Positions 23,527-35,145 of a stretch of DNA of 64,000 nt are shown here, one piece after another. The position numbers and the translations under genes are program-made. The notes under the pieces are model-generated. The model had not been told where the DNA came from and searched no databases. It was given only the letters and a program-made list of their open reading frames with translations. The DNA is from Moringa oleifera (lineage: Eukaryota > Streptophyta > Magnoliopsida > Brassicales > Moringaceae): assembly GCA_021397835.1 (NCBI GenBank), contig JAJFZO010000566.1, forward strand, positions 5,022,001-5,086,000, given 5' to 3'. How positions within the stretch are numbered: position 1 is the stretch's first letter; every line of letters starts with the position of its first letter.

Positions 23527-26500
23527 CTCTCTTTCTCTTCCAGTGGTTCTCTCGTTGTCTTCCGACTATATGGAGTGGAGTATGTCCAGAAGGGAAATAA
23601 GGCTGGAAGGACGAGGAGCCTTATTATGTCTAGCAAGCATTGGATGGAAAGTTAAAGCCCTTACTGGTTCTTGGTAACTTTATACAGGTTTCAATGAATA
23701 AGTTTGATTAATCAATTTTTTTTTTTTAATTTAAGAAACTAATTTGTGTGTGTGTTTAATAGGAAAAAGTAAAAATAAAAAACTTGTAACATGTGTGATG
23801 CATATAAAATAATTTTTTTAAAAATAAACTATCATAAGATAATCTCTTAATAGAGATTAAACTTATTTTTAAATTTTGAATTAAACTACTATTAATATCC
23901 CTTTAAAACTCTATCATTTTAACCTAAGATTAATATCAAATTAAAAATTTTAAAATATTTTGATAAATATTATCAAATTGAGTTTAAAATTAAAATTTTA
24001 TAAATAAATATCATTAAATTTAAATTTTAAAATAATATAGATAAAAATTAAGATAAAAACTATATAAAACATTTATGTTTATTCATGTTATCAATCAAAT
24101 TTTCATATTGTGATAATCTACCAATTAAATTAAATTAAATCTATCAAAAAATTCAAAAATTAAGAATATTTAATTAAGATCTTATATAATAACTTTTAAT
24201 TTAAATTTTTTTTACAGTCATAAAAAAATATTTAAGTTACAATAATAAAAAGTTTTAAATTTTTTTGAGTTAAAATATATATATTTTAAAACTTTATACT
24301 ATTAAAATTTTGAAAAATTTCACAAAAACATGATTTTGCATTTGAAAATTATTCAACTTGAAATCAAGAAAAAAATTTATTTGAATTATTTAAAATATTT
24401 TAACAATAAAAATATTTTTAATTTTTTATTATTATTTGAGTTAAGTCCAATTTGAGATTAAATTAATGGATTAAGATTTAATTTATTATTATTATTATTT
24501 TGAATATGAGAGTTTGATTGATAATATAAAATAAATATTAATATATTGGATAATAATTATTATCATATATTAATATTTTTTAAAATTTAAAATTATAATA
24601 ATATGTAAAATAAATATTTTTTAAATCTTGAATTTTATGCTATATCTTTAATCAAATCCTAACTTTTGAAATATCGATTACAAAAAAATCAACATTATGT
24701 AGCAATTGCGTTAGTAATCCGTCATTAGTTAGCAATTTCCATTTTCATTTCATTTCTCAATTTTGAATTAGTTTTCATCAACGAACTATTTTTTTATGAA
24801 TATTTTAAATTTTTCATAGTACAAATTTTTTTAAAAACATTTTCAATACTCAAAAAATTCTAAATCTTCTTGTGATTATACTTCAATGATCTCTAATTTG
24901 TGGTATTTTTATTTTTAAAAATTTTTATTAAAATTTAATTTGATCTAAATTGATAAATTAATATTTGTTTGGGTATGTTTTAAAGATTAAGGTTTGATTA
25001 AAAATAGAATAAAAATCAAGATTTTAAATGATATTTTTTAAAATATTTAATATTAATATTTTAAAATATTTATATAGAAAATATAATATCCACAATAATA
25101 AAATGCTGCAAAATGATTTGAAATGATTTTACAGTTATATATATATATATATTTATATACATATTAGATAATATAACAGAAAACAATGCATTTCATTAAC
25201 TCATGCAATCCATTTTCTTAACTTATTTGATTAGATCAATTCTGAAAGTATTAAATCGAATTTGACATATTTTTGAAAAATATCTAACTTCTAAAATACG
25301 AATGGAATTAAGATCCATCAAGCTTTTTTCCAAGGCAAGAGTTTCCATTTTGATAAACTTCTTCATCTTTCACTTTATTAATTATTTAGTTTTAGATTTT
25401 GGGTGCAAGTATGCCCCAAAGCTGAGGTGACTAGGATTTATGTTTGAGTTTTTGATCAATGTGGCACTAAAAAATAAAACCCATGTTGCTCCTAAAGTGT
25501 GGTTTGTAAATCAAATTTGATTTTTTTAAATTTATGGTATCAAAATAGATGCCAAAAATTATCATATTTTAAAAGAATTTTTGGATATAAAAAAATTATA
25601 TTTTACGTCTCTTTATTTAGTATAAGATTATCCTTTTAATCCCTAGGTAATGTTCTAAGTTGTAACATTTAATTCTAATTAAGAGGCTGAGCTAACAGCA
25701 TAACATGGAAGCAAAACAGTCTCATGGGAGTTCTTCAAGCTTAAGGGAAACAAAGATGATAAGATTATTGGTAATACACATTCATGCAAGCTCTGATTTT
25801 TAATTTGGAAGAGTATTATTAATGAAGTAAACTATGTCAAACATCATTAATACTTGTTTTTTTCAAAGGCATATTTGATTCGCTGTGCCTTTAATTTAGA
25901 CGATTATTGTAAGTTATTTAATTCTCCACGAATGGAAGAAAGTTCCAAAATGTATAAACAGAGGGGTTAACCATTGGGAACTTATTAGTGATCACTCTTC
26001 GTTTCTGCAAAAGATTTGGGACATGTTTTAGACCTCAATGATATTTAATTTGATATATTTTCTTTGAAAAAATGGGATCTTATCTATTAGATTACACAAT
26101 TGCTCATGTTAAAATTAAAAATTTTAATAAATGAGAAAAACATGAATTTTTTTAATTTTTTTTATATCCAACCCAAAGATTAGTAAATTATAATGAGAAA
26201 TCTATATATATATATATATATATATATTTGTAATAAAACCAATCGATTTAATTCATATTTAATGTAAGATTTTCTTTAAAAAAACAATTTAACTAATTGT
26301 AAGGAGTGGATTAAATTTTTTAGTGTAACTTTTTTAATCTTTTGATAATTAATGTTCACAAAAATGTTTTAAAATTATTAATTTAATTGTTTTTAATTTT
26401 TTAATCAAAATAATATTATATTATCCTTAAACTTTTCTTAAAATTTATTTTATATTCCTAAAGCTTTATGTATCCATTTACTGTAACGTTAGTTTCATTA

Positions 26501-27589
26501 ATTATCCAATCTACAGGTAATAACTTGAAACACTGCTTTATCCAAAATGTTTGACTCTTAGTATGCATACATTCAAAATCCACTCTTAGCACACTTAAAA
26601 CGCATTCTTAGTACTTTTTTTGGAAATCAAATCCTTTTTCATGTCACTTTTGAATATGTTCTCTCACCGTCAAACCTTATTGATTCTTGTCATTGATTAG
26701 AATTATTACCCAATCATAGAAGCCTAATAAAAGCCTCACTGAAGCCCTTACCCTGCTAAAGTCCTCACCTCGTCGAAGCCATCACCTCATTATTTGTTCG
26801 TTGTCGTGGAGTCATCGATAACATTTTTGTCGAAACCCAGTTATTAACACTCGAAAAAAACTCTTGTCAATCACCAAACTTTACTCATAATAACTTGAAA
26901 GTCAAAACCTAATAAGTTCTCAGTCGTGAAGGATCTCTCATATCAACGAAGGTAAAGCATAAGGTTGTGTCTTTATTAACCCATTGCTTGAGTGTTTGGT
27001 GTGGGTTATATATAATGTTGTTTAGGTAATCTTTTCATATATGTTTTTTAAAAACTGTATGGTTTATGTGTTATTACTTGATTTGGAATAGGTATAGGTA
27101 TGAGGTTTGGTACCGGTTATGCATAATGCATTCATTGTATTGACAGTTGTATGATCATTATCTTAAAATATAATTTATAGTTAAGATGGTTATGGGTGTT
27201 GGGTTAGTTTTTTTGAAGTATTGGTTAAAATAGGTATGGGTATGATTACTGTTAAAATATACAACTATACCAATGCCATTATGTTTGGTGTTAATGATGA
27301 TTAAACATATGACAGTGAGTTATCTCGACGCATAGCACAGTAAATAATAAAATTTTCATTATCATAATGTTTATTTGATGTGAAACAATTAGTTACTATT
27401 TAGTATAGTGAGTTATTGATGTAGCATAGCAAGTTATTTGCTTATTAGTGAATCATTTATGTAATGTAATGTTATTAATTTCACGCAAATGTGGAAGCAT
27501 ATCTCATTCAATATTCCAACGTCAAATTGGTTCGTGACATACTTATGAACCATTGTTATATTGATATTTTAACATTTTTAGACTAAGTT
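23527..27589. other. AT-rich intergenic stretch
   Basis: 23527-23700 is the likely leader and promoter of the neighbouring minus-strand gene. 23700-26450 is AT-rich low-complexity DNA, including an (AT)n run at about 26203-26227. 26640-27000 is more balanced and may be the 5' part of the DUF1985/Ulp1 element that follows, but I could not find its terminal repeat. Confidence 0.45.
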
Positions 27590-29580
27590 TTTGACAATTG
27601 AAGGAGTGATGACATGTTAAAGAGGAAGTTCGAGAAAAGTTATTTTGGCCACTTTCTTGAAGTTGATTGAGACTTACAAATATCAAGTCAAATAGTTGAT
27701 CATGACGATCTATCTAATAAGCTTGAATTTAGGCTTGGCCAAATTACTTACATTTTCTCAAAGAACGAGTTTGGGTTAATCATGAGTCTATGATTTGAAG
27801 TAGTACTTGATTTTAATAGATCGAGGGATGTACCAAGTAGTGTTTGCTAATGATATTTTCCTGGTATTAGAGTTATGACAAAGAAGATGTTGATTGATGT
27901 TGTTATTGTTATTGACTTTGAGTTTACAAATGATGGGTTAAACTTATATTTACTCTATTTATTGAACTATTGCTTATATGCTATACAAAACACAGTGGAG
28001 GTGCCAATATGACATTTTCACCCAGTAAAATATTTAAACTTCTTTGATTCATTTCCATATGGCACAATAAATTTTTTATGTACAGTAGATGCATGCAAAG
28101 GGCCTTGTAGAATGTGAAGGTGAAAAACGAGTTCGTTAAGTGTCATCTGTAAGGTTTGACATGGTCATTATTGATAAGTGTTTTACGCATAACAATTGGC
28201 AATCACTTGTTACTATAATCTATTTTATGCAAGGTTGATAGTGATCTATTACTTAGGGTAGTGACTTAGCCTAAATAGACAGTGAATTTCACATCCTTGA
28301 TAATGACTTATGTGTAAGGAGTTTTGCTTCTTAAGTATATAGTTAGATATCTTAAATACAATTCAGGTGGCTAATTCAAATGAAGGCTATATTTGTTTAC
28401 ACTTAAGGTTTAACGAACTATATACAAAAGAAGCTTAATTCTTACAAATACAAATATTTTTGAATAGTAGCATTATCATAACTTAATATCTGGTAGTAGT
28501 CACAATATTGAGGATACTCAGTTAATTATTGTTCTTTCATAGTGAATTATATGTGATACACAGTAAATTGTAGTTCATGCAAAGTGGCATTATACAATAT
28601 TGATATTTTTTAACTGTTAAATATGTTTTCAAGATATATGGCCTTGAAATTAACCTAGCCCTTACTCAAAGGTTGTCAGAAGGGACATGATGCATTGATT
28701 TATTAGTGAGGATTTGAAAAGTGATTAAGGACTGACATAATGGAGTTGATTTTTACTAAATTTGTGAGTTTTTTAAAAACATATTATTGATTTTCAATAA
28801 ATTATGTGTTGTATCTTTGACATTCTAAATTATAATAAATATTGATCGTTTAACTCCATTTGCTAAAAAAAAAAAGATATGGTACTTTAGGTTGTTATTA
28901 ATTTTTGGCCAAGGACTCCATATTACTTAGGTTGAGGTTAAGATTTGTATTTGGTTCAACAATTCTACATTCATTTCTTCTTTCCATATTTAAGAGTTTT
29001 TTATAAAATAATTCACCTGTGTAGGGTGTGTGAGGTAGTGGTCAAGCTGGAGAGGAAATAAATTGTCATGTCTTGGCTGCTCAATAGACCATTTGGAATA
29101 ATGAATGGCTAAAAATGACAGTTGTTGCAATGCTAAATTCAACCAATTGCTAGATGCAATAAATTCTTGGTCTCGTAATTACTCATCTTTTACATCCTTT
29201 CTTTCAAGCAAATAACATTTTCTCTTATCTCATTGAAACTAAATTCAACCATAGTGATCGGATCGATCAAGTATGTAAATATGATGATTCGAATATTGTT
29301 ATCTGATCATCATTTTTCTTATAACAATATGCAGACTTTTCTTCATCGTCTTCTAATAATTCTGGTAAGGATATTGGTTGTTTTGAAGTCATTTCCCATA
29401 TAAATAATTTCTTTTCTCATGACGATTTTGATTATAATAGACTAGGTCATCCAATTTTAGATATTATTAGGAAAAGTTTTAGAGTAATGCCTTGCATAGA
29501 TAAAGGTAAGAAAGTTTATGGGGCAGCACCTAATGTTAATGAAGTCATTGAAGGTTTTAGGGCAATGCCTTATGTTGAAA

Positions 29581-31312
29581 ACACTGCTACAAAAATTGTA
29601 ATAAGTGACAATAATTTAATAATAGTTATTCAAAAAACTATCATTAAAAAATTTTTTAATATTTTTATTGACAGTTCCTTCAAAACTATCACTAAAAATG
29701 AAATCTTTAGCATCAGGTAATAATAAATTGACATTAAAGATTATCCTTTTATACTAGTTCAATAAGAATTCATGTTAAAAGACCATCTTTAGATCCTTTA
29801 ATACCAATTTTTAAAGAACTAGTGTTAAAGGCTTGAATAAAAAAGACTAGTACTGGGGCCTTTAACGCCAGTTCTTTCAGGAAGAACTAGCGTTAAAGGC
29901 CTTTACTCACACAATTAGCTTTAGGATGGGGACAGCCTTTAATATCTTTTCACATCAGTTTTGCCATAACTGGTGTGAAAGACAGTATCCTTCAATGCTA
30001 GTTTTGCTAGAATTGGTGTTAAAGGATATTCTGTGCTCTTCATGCTAGTTTTGCCCTATGAAAGATGGCCTTTAATGCTAGTTCTAGCAGAACAATAGTG
30101 AAAAGATGTGACCTTCAATGCCAGTTCTAGTAGAATTGGTGTTAAAGGTTGTTCAGCCTTGATTTAAGCAGGTAGGAATCCTTAATTTGTCTCCAGATCT
30201 TGCTAGTAGCAAGGCACGCATTTTTTACTCTCTCCTTCATCCTTCTTCTTTTTGCTCACTATCTAGAAGTAGCTAGACGAGTTGCTGGTAGTTGCATTAC
30301 CTCTCTTTAGCCCTTTTTCTCTTTACTCTCCGTTTAGAAGCAACTAGGCCAGTTGCTGGCAGCCATACTTCTTTTTTTCGGCCCTCTCTTCTTTGGTCTC
30401 TGTCTAGAAGCAGCTAGACCAACTGCTGGCATGGTAATCGCACTACCTCTCTTTCAACCTTCTCCTTTTTGCTTTCCATCCAGAAGTAGCCTAGCCAGCT
30501 CCTGGTAGCCGCGTTGCCTCTCTCCAACCTTCTTTTATTTGCTCTTTCCTTGCTCTCTTCTCTCTCATTTGTCTCAATCTTTACAAGAAGTAATCGCACC
30601 CTCCTCTTTGTTCCTTCATCTTTGGTATTCAAACATATATAAGTATTTCGTTATAGATTCAAATTTTTTTAATAAAATTTATATTTCATAATTTTTATTC
30701 AATTTGATTAATTTTGGTTTAAAAAATGTATTGAGAATGTATATTATTTTGAGAAGTTCTTTATTAAGTATGTTTGACAAATTTTTATTGATGAAATTTA
30801 GGTTTTTTTTTTGTAAGTATATTTGGTATGAATGGGTATACATTGATAAATTTATTATTTAATAATTATTAAGATTTTTATATTAATTGATAAATTAATT
30901 AGATGTTAATTAGATGAATTTATATTCGGATGTTAATTAGACTTTAATTATAATTATTAAGATTTTGGTTGCATATTATGAAGAATTGTATCGATATATA
31001 TGGTCGATGTGAAAGAGATGAAAAATTTTATATTTTACAAGTTTTGGATAATTTTAAAATAAAAATTTTATATTTATTTTAAAATAAATAAAAAAATATA
31101 TACTTTTAATGACAGTTCTATTACAACTATCATTGAAAGGGGGTCTTTAATGACAGTTTTATTAAAACTATCGTTAAAAGGGGTTTTTAATGATAGTTTT
31201 CAATAACAGTCATTAAAACTTCCCCTCTTTAATGATATGAACAAAAATCACAGTTCTACAATTGTCATTAAAAGTCATTTTTAATTATAATTAAAGTTTT
31301 TATTTGTAATAA
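29581..31312. mobile_element. Non-autonomous CACTA-like element, nested
   Basis: The left end reads CACTGCTACAAAAAT. The right end, read inward on the other strand, is CATTATTACAAATAA, an imperfect match to the plant CACTA terminus (CACTACAA-type). Both ends are flanked by AAA, consistent with the 3-bp target duplication of this superfamily. Inside each end are arrays of short inverted motifs (sub-terminal repeats): 'ctttaatgctagttctagca' types at about 29790-30160 and 'tttaatgacagtt..aactatc' types at about 31090-31290. No transposase ORF is present. The middle (30200-30640) contains repeated 'agaagcagctagac' phrases and CT-rich text. Confidence 0.68.
29790..30160. repeat. Sub-terminal repeat array of the CACTA-like element
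   Basis: Repeated inverted units of the form 'ctttaacgccagttct' followed by 'agaactagcgttaaagg', each able to pair with its neighbour. At least six half-units are visible. In CACTA elements such arrays bind the transposase. A second, diverged array lies at 31090-31290. Confidence 0.75.
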
Positions 31313-32127
31313 TGAAAAGAAGTTGGAAGAGTACCTAAAACTGCCCCCTATATAGATAAGTTGTGGAAGAGGTACTTGGGGATATGTTTTATGTTGATGA
31401 AGTTGAAGGAGTTGTTGAAAGTTTTAGTGTTGCTTCATCCCTTTGTAAAACAGATGTAGAGTATGAGGATACTGTTATCATGATGCAACTAACGTTACCT
31501 ATGATAAACTTGTATGTCTCATTGGCAGTTCACTTACCCCCTCATGGTAATCTAGTAGGTAGGATGTCCCTTAAAGGATGAGAAAGAAAGGATGGCAAGT
31601 GCGCACCCCACGCATTGATCCTACTAAGAAAAAAAGAAGAGGTGGATATGAATATGAATCATATCCTTTAATATACATGTAATATAGGATTTTTATGATG
31701 TCTTTAGATATTGTGCAAGTATGTTTTGAGTTTATTGTTTTTATTTCATTACAATGTTTGTTAGATTGTTATGAACAAATTACTAGAAAATTTATTCATT
31801 TGTAACCGAGATGTAGGATTGGAAATGTAAGTTGGTTCATGTTTTTTTGAGACTATTGAGAGCACATTTGCATGTTAGAGGACTCAGTAACATTTAAGTC
31901 CAATACTAGCTTTGATTTTCTTTTTTTTATGTTTTTAGCAATTATTATTTTTCATAACCATTGGATGCTTTCAACACATGGAGACCTATCTGTAAGTTTT
32001 GAACAATATTTAAACTATTTTTTTCACCTAATTACGTTGCAAACAAGATGATCTTAGTGGATTCATATTTATTTATGAGGTGGCTAACTTATAAATGAGT
32101 ATGTAGTAATAGTTTTCAAGGTGTTTA

Positions 32128-32281
32128 GTTACTTATTAGTTATGATTAGTAATTTATTTTTTAGTTATAATAAGTTAGATGTGAACCACAATGACTTATG
32201 GTTTTAGCTTGGTTACTTATTAGTCATGATTAGTAATTTATTAGTTATTCATAATGACTCTGATTTGAACCATAATGACTT
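32128..32281. repeat. Tandem duplication, period about 84 bp
   Basis: Copies start at 32128 and 32212, each beginning 'gttacttattagt' and ending with a 'gaacca..atgact' phrase. It lies between the nested CACTA-like element and the Ulp1 relic. Confidence 0.7.
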
Positions 32282-33520
32282 TACAATTTCAATTGTGTGC
32301 TTATTGACATTTCTTATTATGATAAGTTTTCTCAAAAATTGTAGATAACTCACTTCACCAAACGAAAAACTCATTTGGTTCACCTGATGGAGTGGACCTT
32401 GTTACATATAATTCGACTGAGGTGACAAGTTGGATAGACGGGACTTAGGCAGCTAGTCAGAAGGCTTGGCATGAAGTTGATAAAATATGTATCGAGCCAT
32501 GTTTATTTGTGAGATAGGTTACTTATAGATGTTGGACAAATTATTAGTTTATTACTTATGCAACTATTGATCCCGTGTAACATTGGTGCTTATCATTGGC
32601 TATTATGCGTAGTTGACTTGAATAGGATGTCCATAACCTTTTATAATCCATATCAAAAGAAAAGGACCCCATGTACCCGTCGAATATGTCAGTTGAGTTA
32701 TGCCTAGTGGATGTTATCCAATCTAATGAGGAATGCTAGGTACTTCGATTGACGAGGTCACCTTAATTTGCTTGATAGAGATATCCTTTATGAGTTCATC
32801 CTAAAGAAGAAGTTACCTTGGCAAAATAATGAGTGAGATTCCGTTAATTCCTCATTGGTAGATTATGTTGAAATAATTTAATGATTGTAGTTTAAACTTT
32901 AATTTATTCTTTAATATAAAAGTCATTATGGAGTATCTTGCTTATGCTTCGTGGAGCTACTTACGGAAGGACTACCCCATTGATTACGATGAGAAATATG
33001 TGAAGTGGATCTGTAAATTGATTATAATAACTATTTTTACTAATTCAGAAGCAATTGAGGAATAATTTGGTTGATGACTTTCTATCCTTTTTTTTTTTTT
33101 TTGGTTTTACATAAAATCAAGTACATTGTTTATAATTGTTTATCAATTGTGGCTTTATAAATTTGGAGTGATGTGTTTATAGGAATAATTGTTAACATTA
33201 ATTTTTACTTTCCAATATTGGTGATTATATAAATGCAAAATGATGTGTCTATAGGAATGATTATAAACATTATTATTATTATTTTTCAATATTGTTGATC
33301 ATGTAAATGTTGAATGATGTGTTTACAAGAATGATATATAGTTGATCGTATTAATGAGGATGATGTTTACAAACATGATGTAATTTTATTTTTACAATAT
33401 GGATCTAGTTCGGATGATTCGTGAGTAGTCACTATGGTTCAATAATTCATTATAATATTACTAAAGTCATGTTGACATTATAATAAGGTATTATGCTTAA
33501 AATTGTTTATCGGGGCACAA

Positions 33521-33600
33521 AAGTCACTATGGTATTCAAAAAGTCACTATAGTATTTCAAAAAGTCACTATAGCATTACAAAAAGTCACTATGTTTCATA
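33521..33600. repeat. 20-21-bp minisatellite 'aagtcactat'
   Basis: Units begin at 33521, 33541, 33562 and 33583, each 'aagtcactat' plus a spacer ending in 'caaa'. Isolated related units occur on either side (for example near 33427 and 33625). Confidence 0.85.
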
Positions 33601-33819
33601 TTGACGTCACTTTGCCAATACTACATGTCACTTTAATATTACCAAATTATAGTGTGAGAATTTACATTACAATCTCAAACCATAATGACAATCCAAAAAA
33701 TAAGGTAAGTATTTGACATGTATTTTGGTAAGTCCAAAAAATAAGGTGACTTAAGGCATCCAAAGAATAGTATCACTATTGAAAGCCAACCTACAGATTT
33801 TGTGTGGTTTGTTCATCCA

Positions 33820-34150
33820 TCATATGTCATGGGCATGATAATTTTGGGTATGTCTATTGATTGTGACTAATAACACTATAATAGTGACATTTTCGATTAT
33901 TAGAAGAGGAAACCCATGAGTGTGGTGTAGAAGATGATGACATGAATTTGACTGCTTGTGGATTCGAGCATGTTGAATAGTCATGCCTATGCTGCTCACA
34001 TTGAAAGCACTTTCTTTGCCAAATTCTTTCTCCACCTGATGGAATCCTCTATTCTCTTCTTTGCCGTGGTAATTGACCCTTTTTTGAGGATAAAATGATT
34101 TTGCTTTTGACGTGGACAAGAATAACTTAGTCATATTTTCATCAACGGGC
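33820..34150 (-). mobile_element. Retrotransposon gag fragment with a CCHC zinc knuckle
   Basis: On the minus strand, about 33967-34016 reads KCFQCEQHRHDYSTC, an exact CX2CX4HX4C zinc knuckle as in retroelement Gag proteins. The upstream 110-codon ORF is in another frame, so at least one frameshift separates them. No protease, integrase or reverse transcriptase relic was found next to it, and no LTRs. Short degraded fragment only. Confidence 0.5.
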
Positions 34151-34746
34151 ATTATTGGCTCTGAGTATGCAATGATTAGATGGCCCTGTTTGTAGTAATA
34201 TCAACATTTACAAGCAAATACTAATACAAGATTATTAACTTATACTTGTCCATGTGACATCACTATCTTACTCAATAATGCATTATCATGCATAATAACT
34301 CACTACACATCTTGGTTCAAAATTAGTTCAAGGTTCGGTTTATGATTCAGTTTAAGATCCAATTCAAAATCGATTTGAACCCTTTTTTTATTTTTAATTT
34401 TAAAAAATAATATATATTATTTATTTAATTGATTAAAACATATTTAATTAAAATTTAGGTATCTTGTTATAAAAACAAAGATCACTAATTAATGATCTTA
34501 ATTAATTAAGTACTTAATTTTTTTTTAATTTTAAGAATTTTTTTTCACAAAAATAAAAATAAAACCAAAATCGATAGTTAAAAGCTATGAGTTTAGGTTA
34601 TGGTTAATGAACGATTCAAATTCAATTAAAAATGTAAAATTCAAGCTTAATTTGTTAGTTTGAGCCAAACTATTGTCACTTTATGCATAAGTTAATATCC
34701 TCTCAATAACAAATCCCATTGTTCTAACCATTTTCAAATGTAATTT

Positions 34747-35145
34747 AACTTTGCTTTTGAATCATCACAGCTCTTATTATATGAAATTATAATTCGCATC
34801 TTGTTGGGTGATAATATAATGTAAAAAAAAAAATGTTTCCTAATGCAAGCTAACTTTCCTTTTAAATCATCTCAACTTTATTTTATGAAATTATAAATTT
34901 GCATCCTGCTAGGTAATGATATATGTAGAAAAAGCCATTTGATAACGTAATCTAACTTTTCTTTTGAATAATCACAACTCTTATTTATATGAAATTGTAT
35001 TATTCGCATCTTGCTAAGTGATAATATAAGGTAGAAAAAAAATATTTTCTAATGTAATCTAACTTTCCTTTTGAATCATCACAACTCTTATTATATGAAA
35101 TTATAATTCGCATCTTGCTAGCTCATAATATAATATAGAAAAAAA
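34747..35145. repeat. Minisatellite, period about 102-107 bp, four copies
   Basis: Units start at 34747, 34852, 34954 and 35061, each beginning with an 'aactttccttttgaatcat' variant and containing 'tatatgaaattataattcgc' and an A-rich run. The copies are clearly diverged, with indels in the A-rich part. Confidence 0.88.

Larger units (their letters stand above)
27590..33040 (+). mobile_element. Relic of a DUF1985/Ulp1-protease transposable element
   Basis: Two domain relics lie on the plus strand in the order known from plant Ulp1-carrying transposons. DUF1985-like text lies at about 27615-28075: KRKFEKSYFGHFLEVD, then IFSKNEFGLIMSL, then a stretch with FFDSFPYGTINF, which matches the family's 'yPWG' region. 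A C48/Ulp1 peptidase relic lies at about 32590-33040: GAYHWLLCVVDLNRMSITFY, with the catalytic HW, then LPWQNNE followed by a broken stretch where the catalytic cysteine motif is expected, then VIMEYLAYASWS. Frameshifts and stops separate the pieces. Such elements are usually Mutator- or CACTA-related; I could not assign termini. A younger element interrupts it at 29581-31312. Confidence 0.65.

Noticed and set aside
33521..33600. Regular short repeats that might suggest a CRISPR array
   Set aside because: Unit and spacer are too short and alike, and the DNA is plant nuclear; this is a minisatellite.
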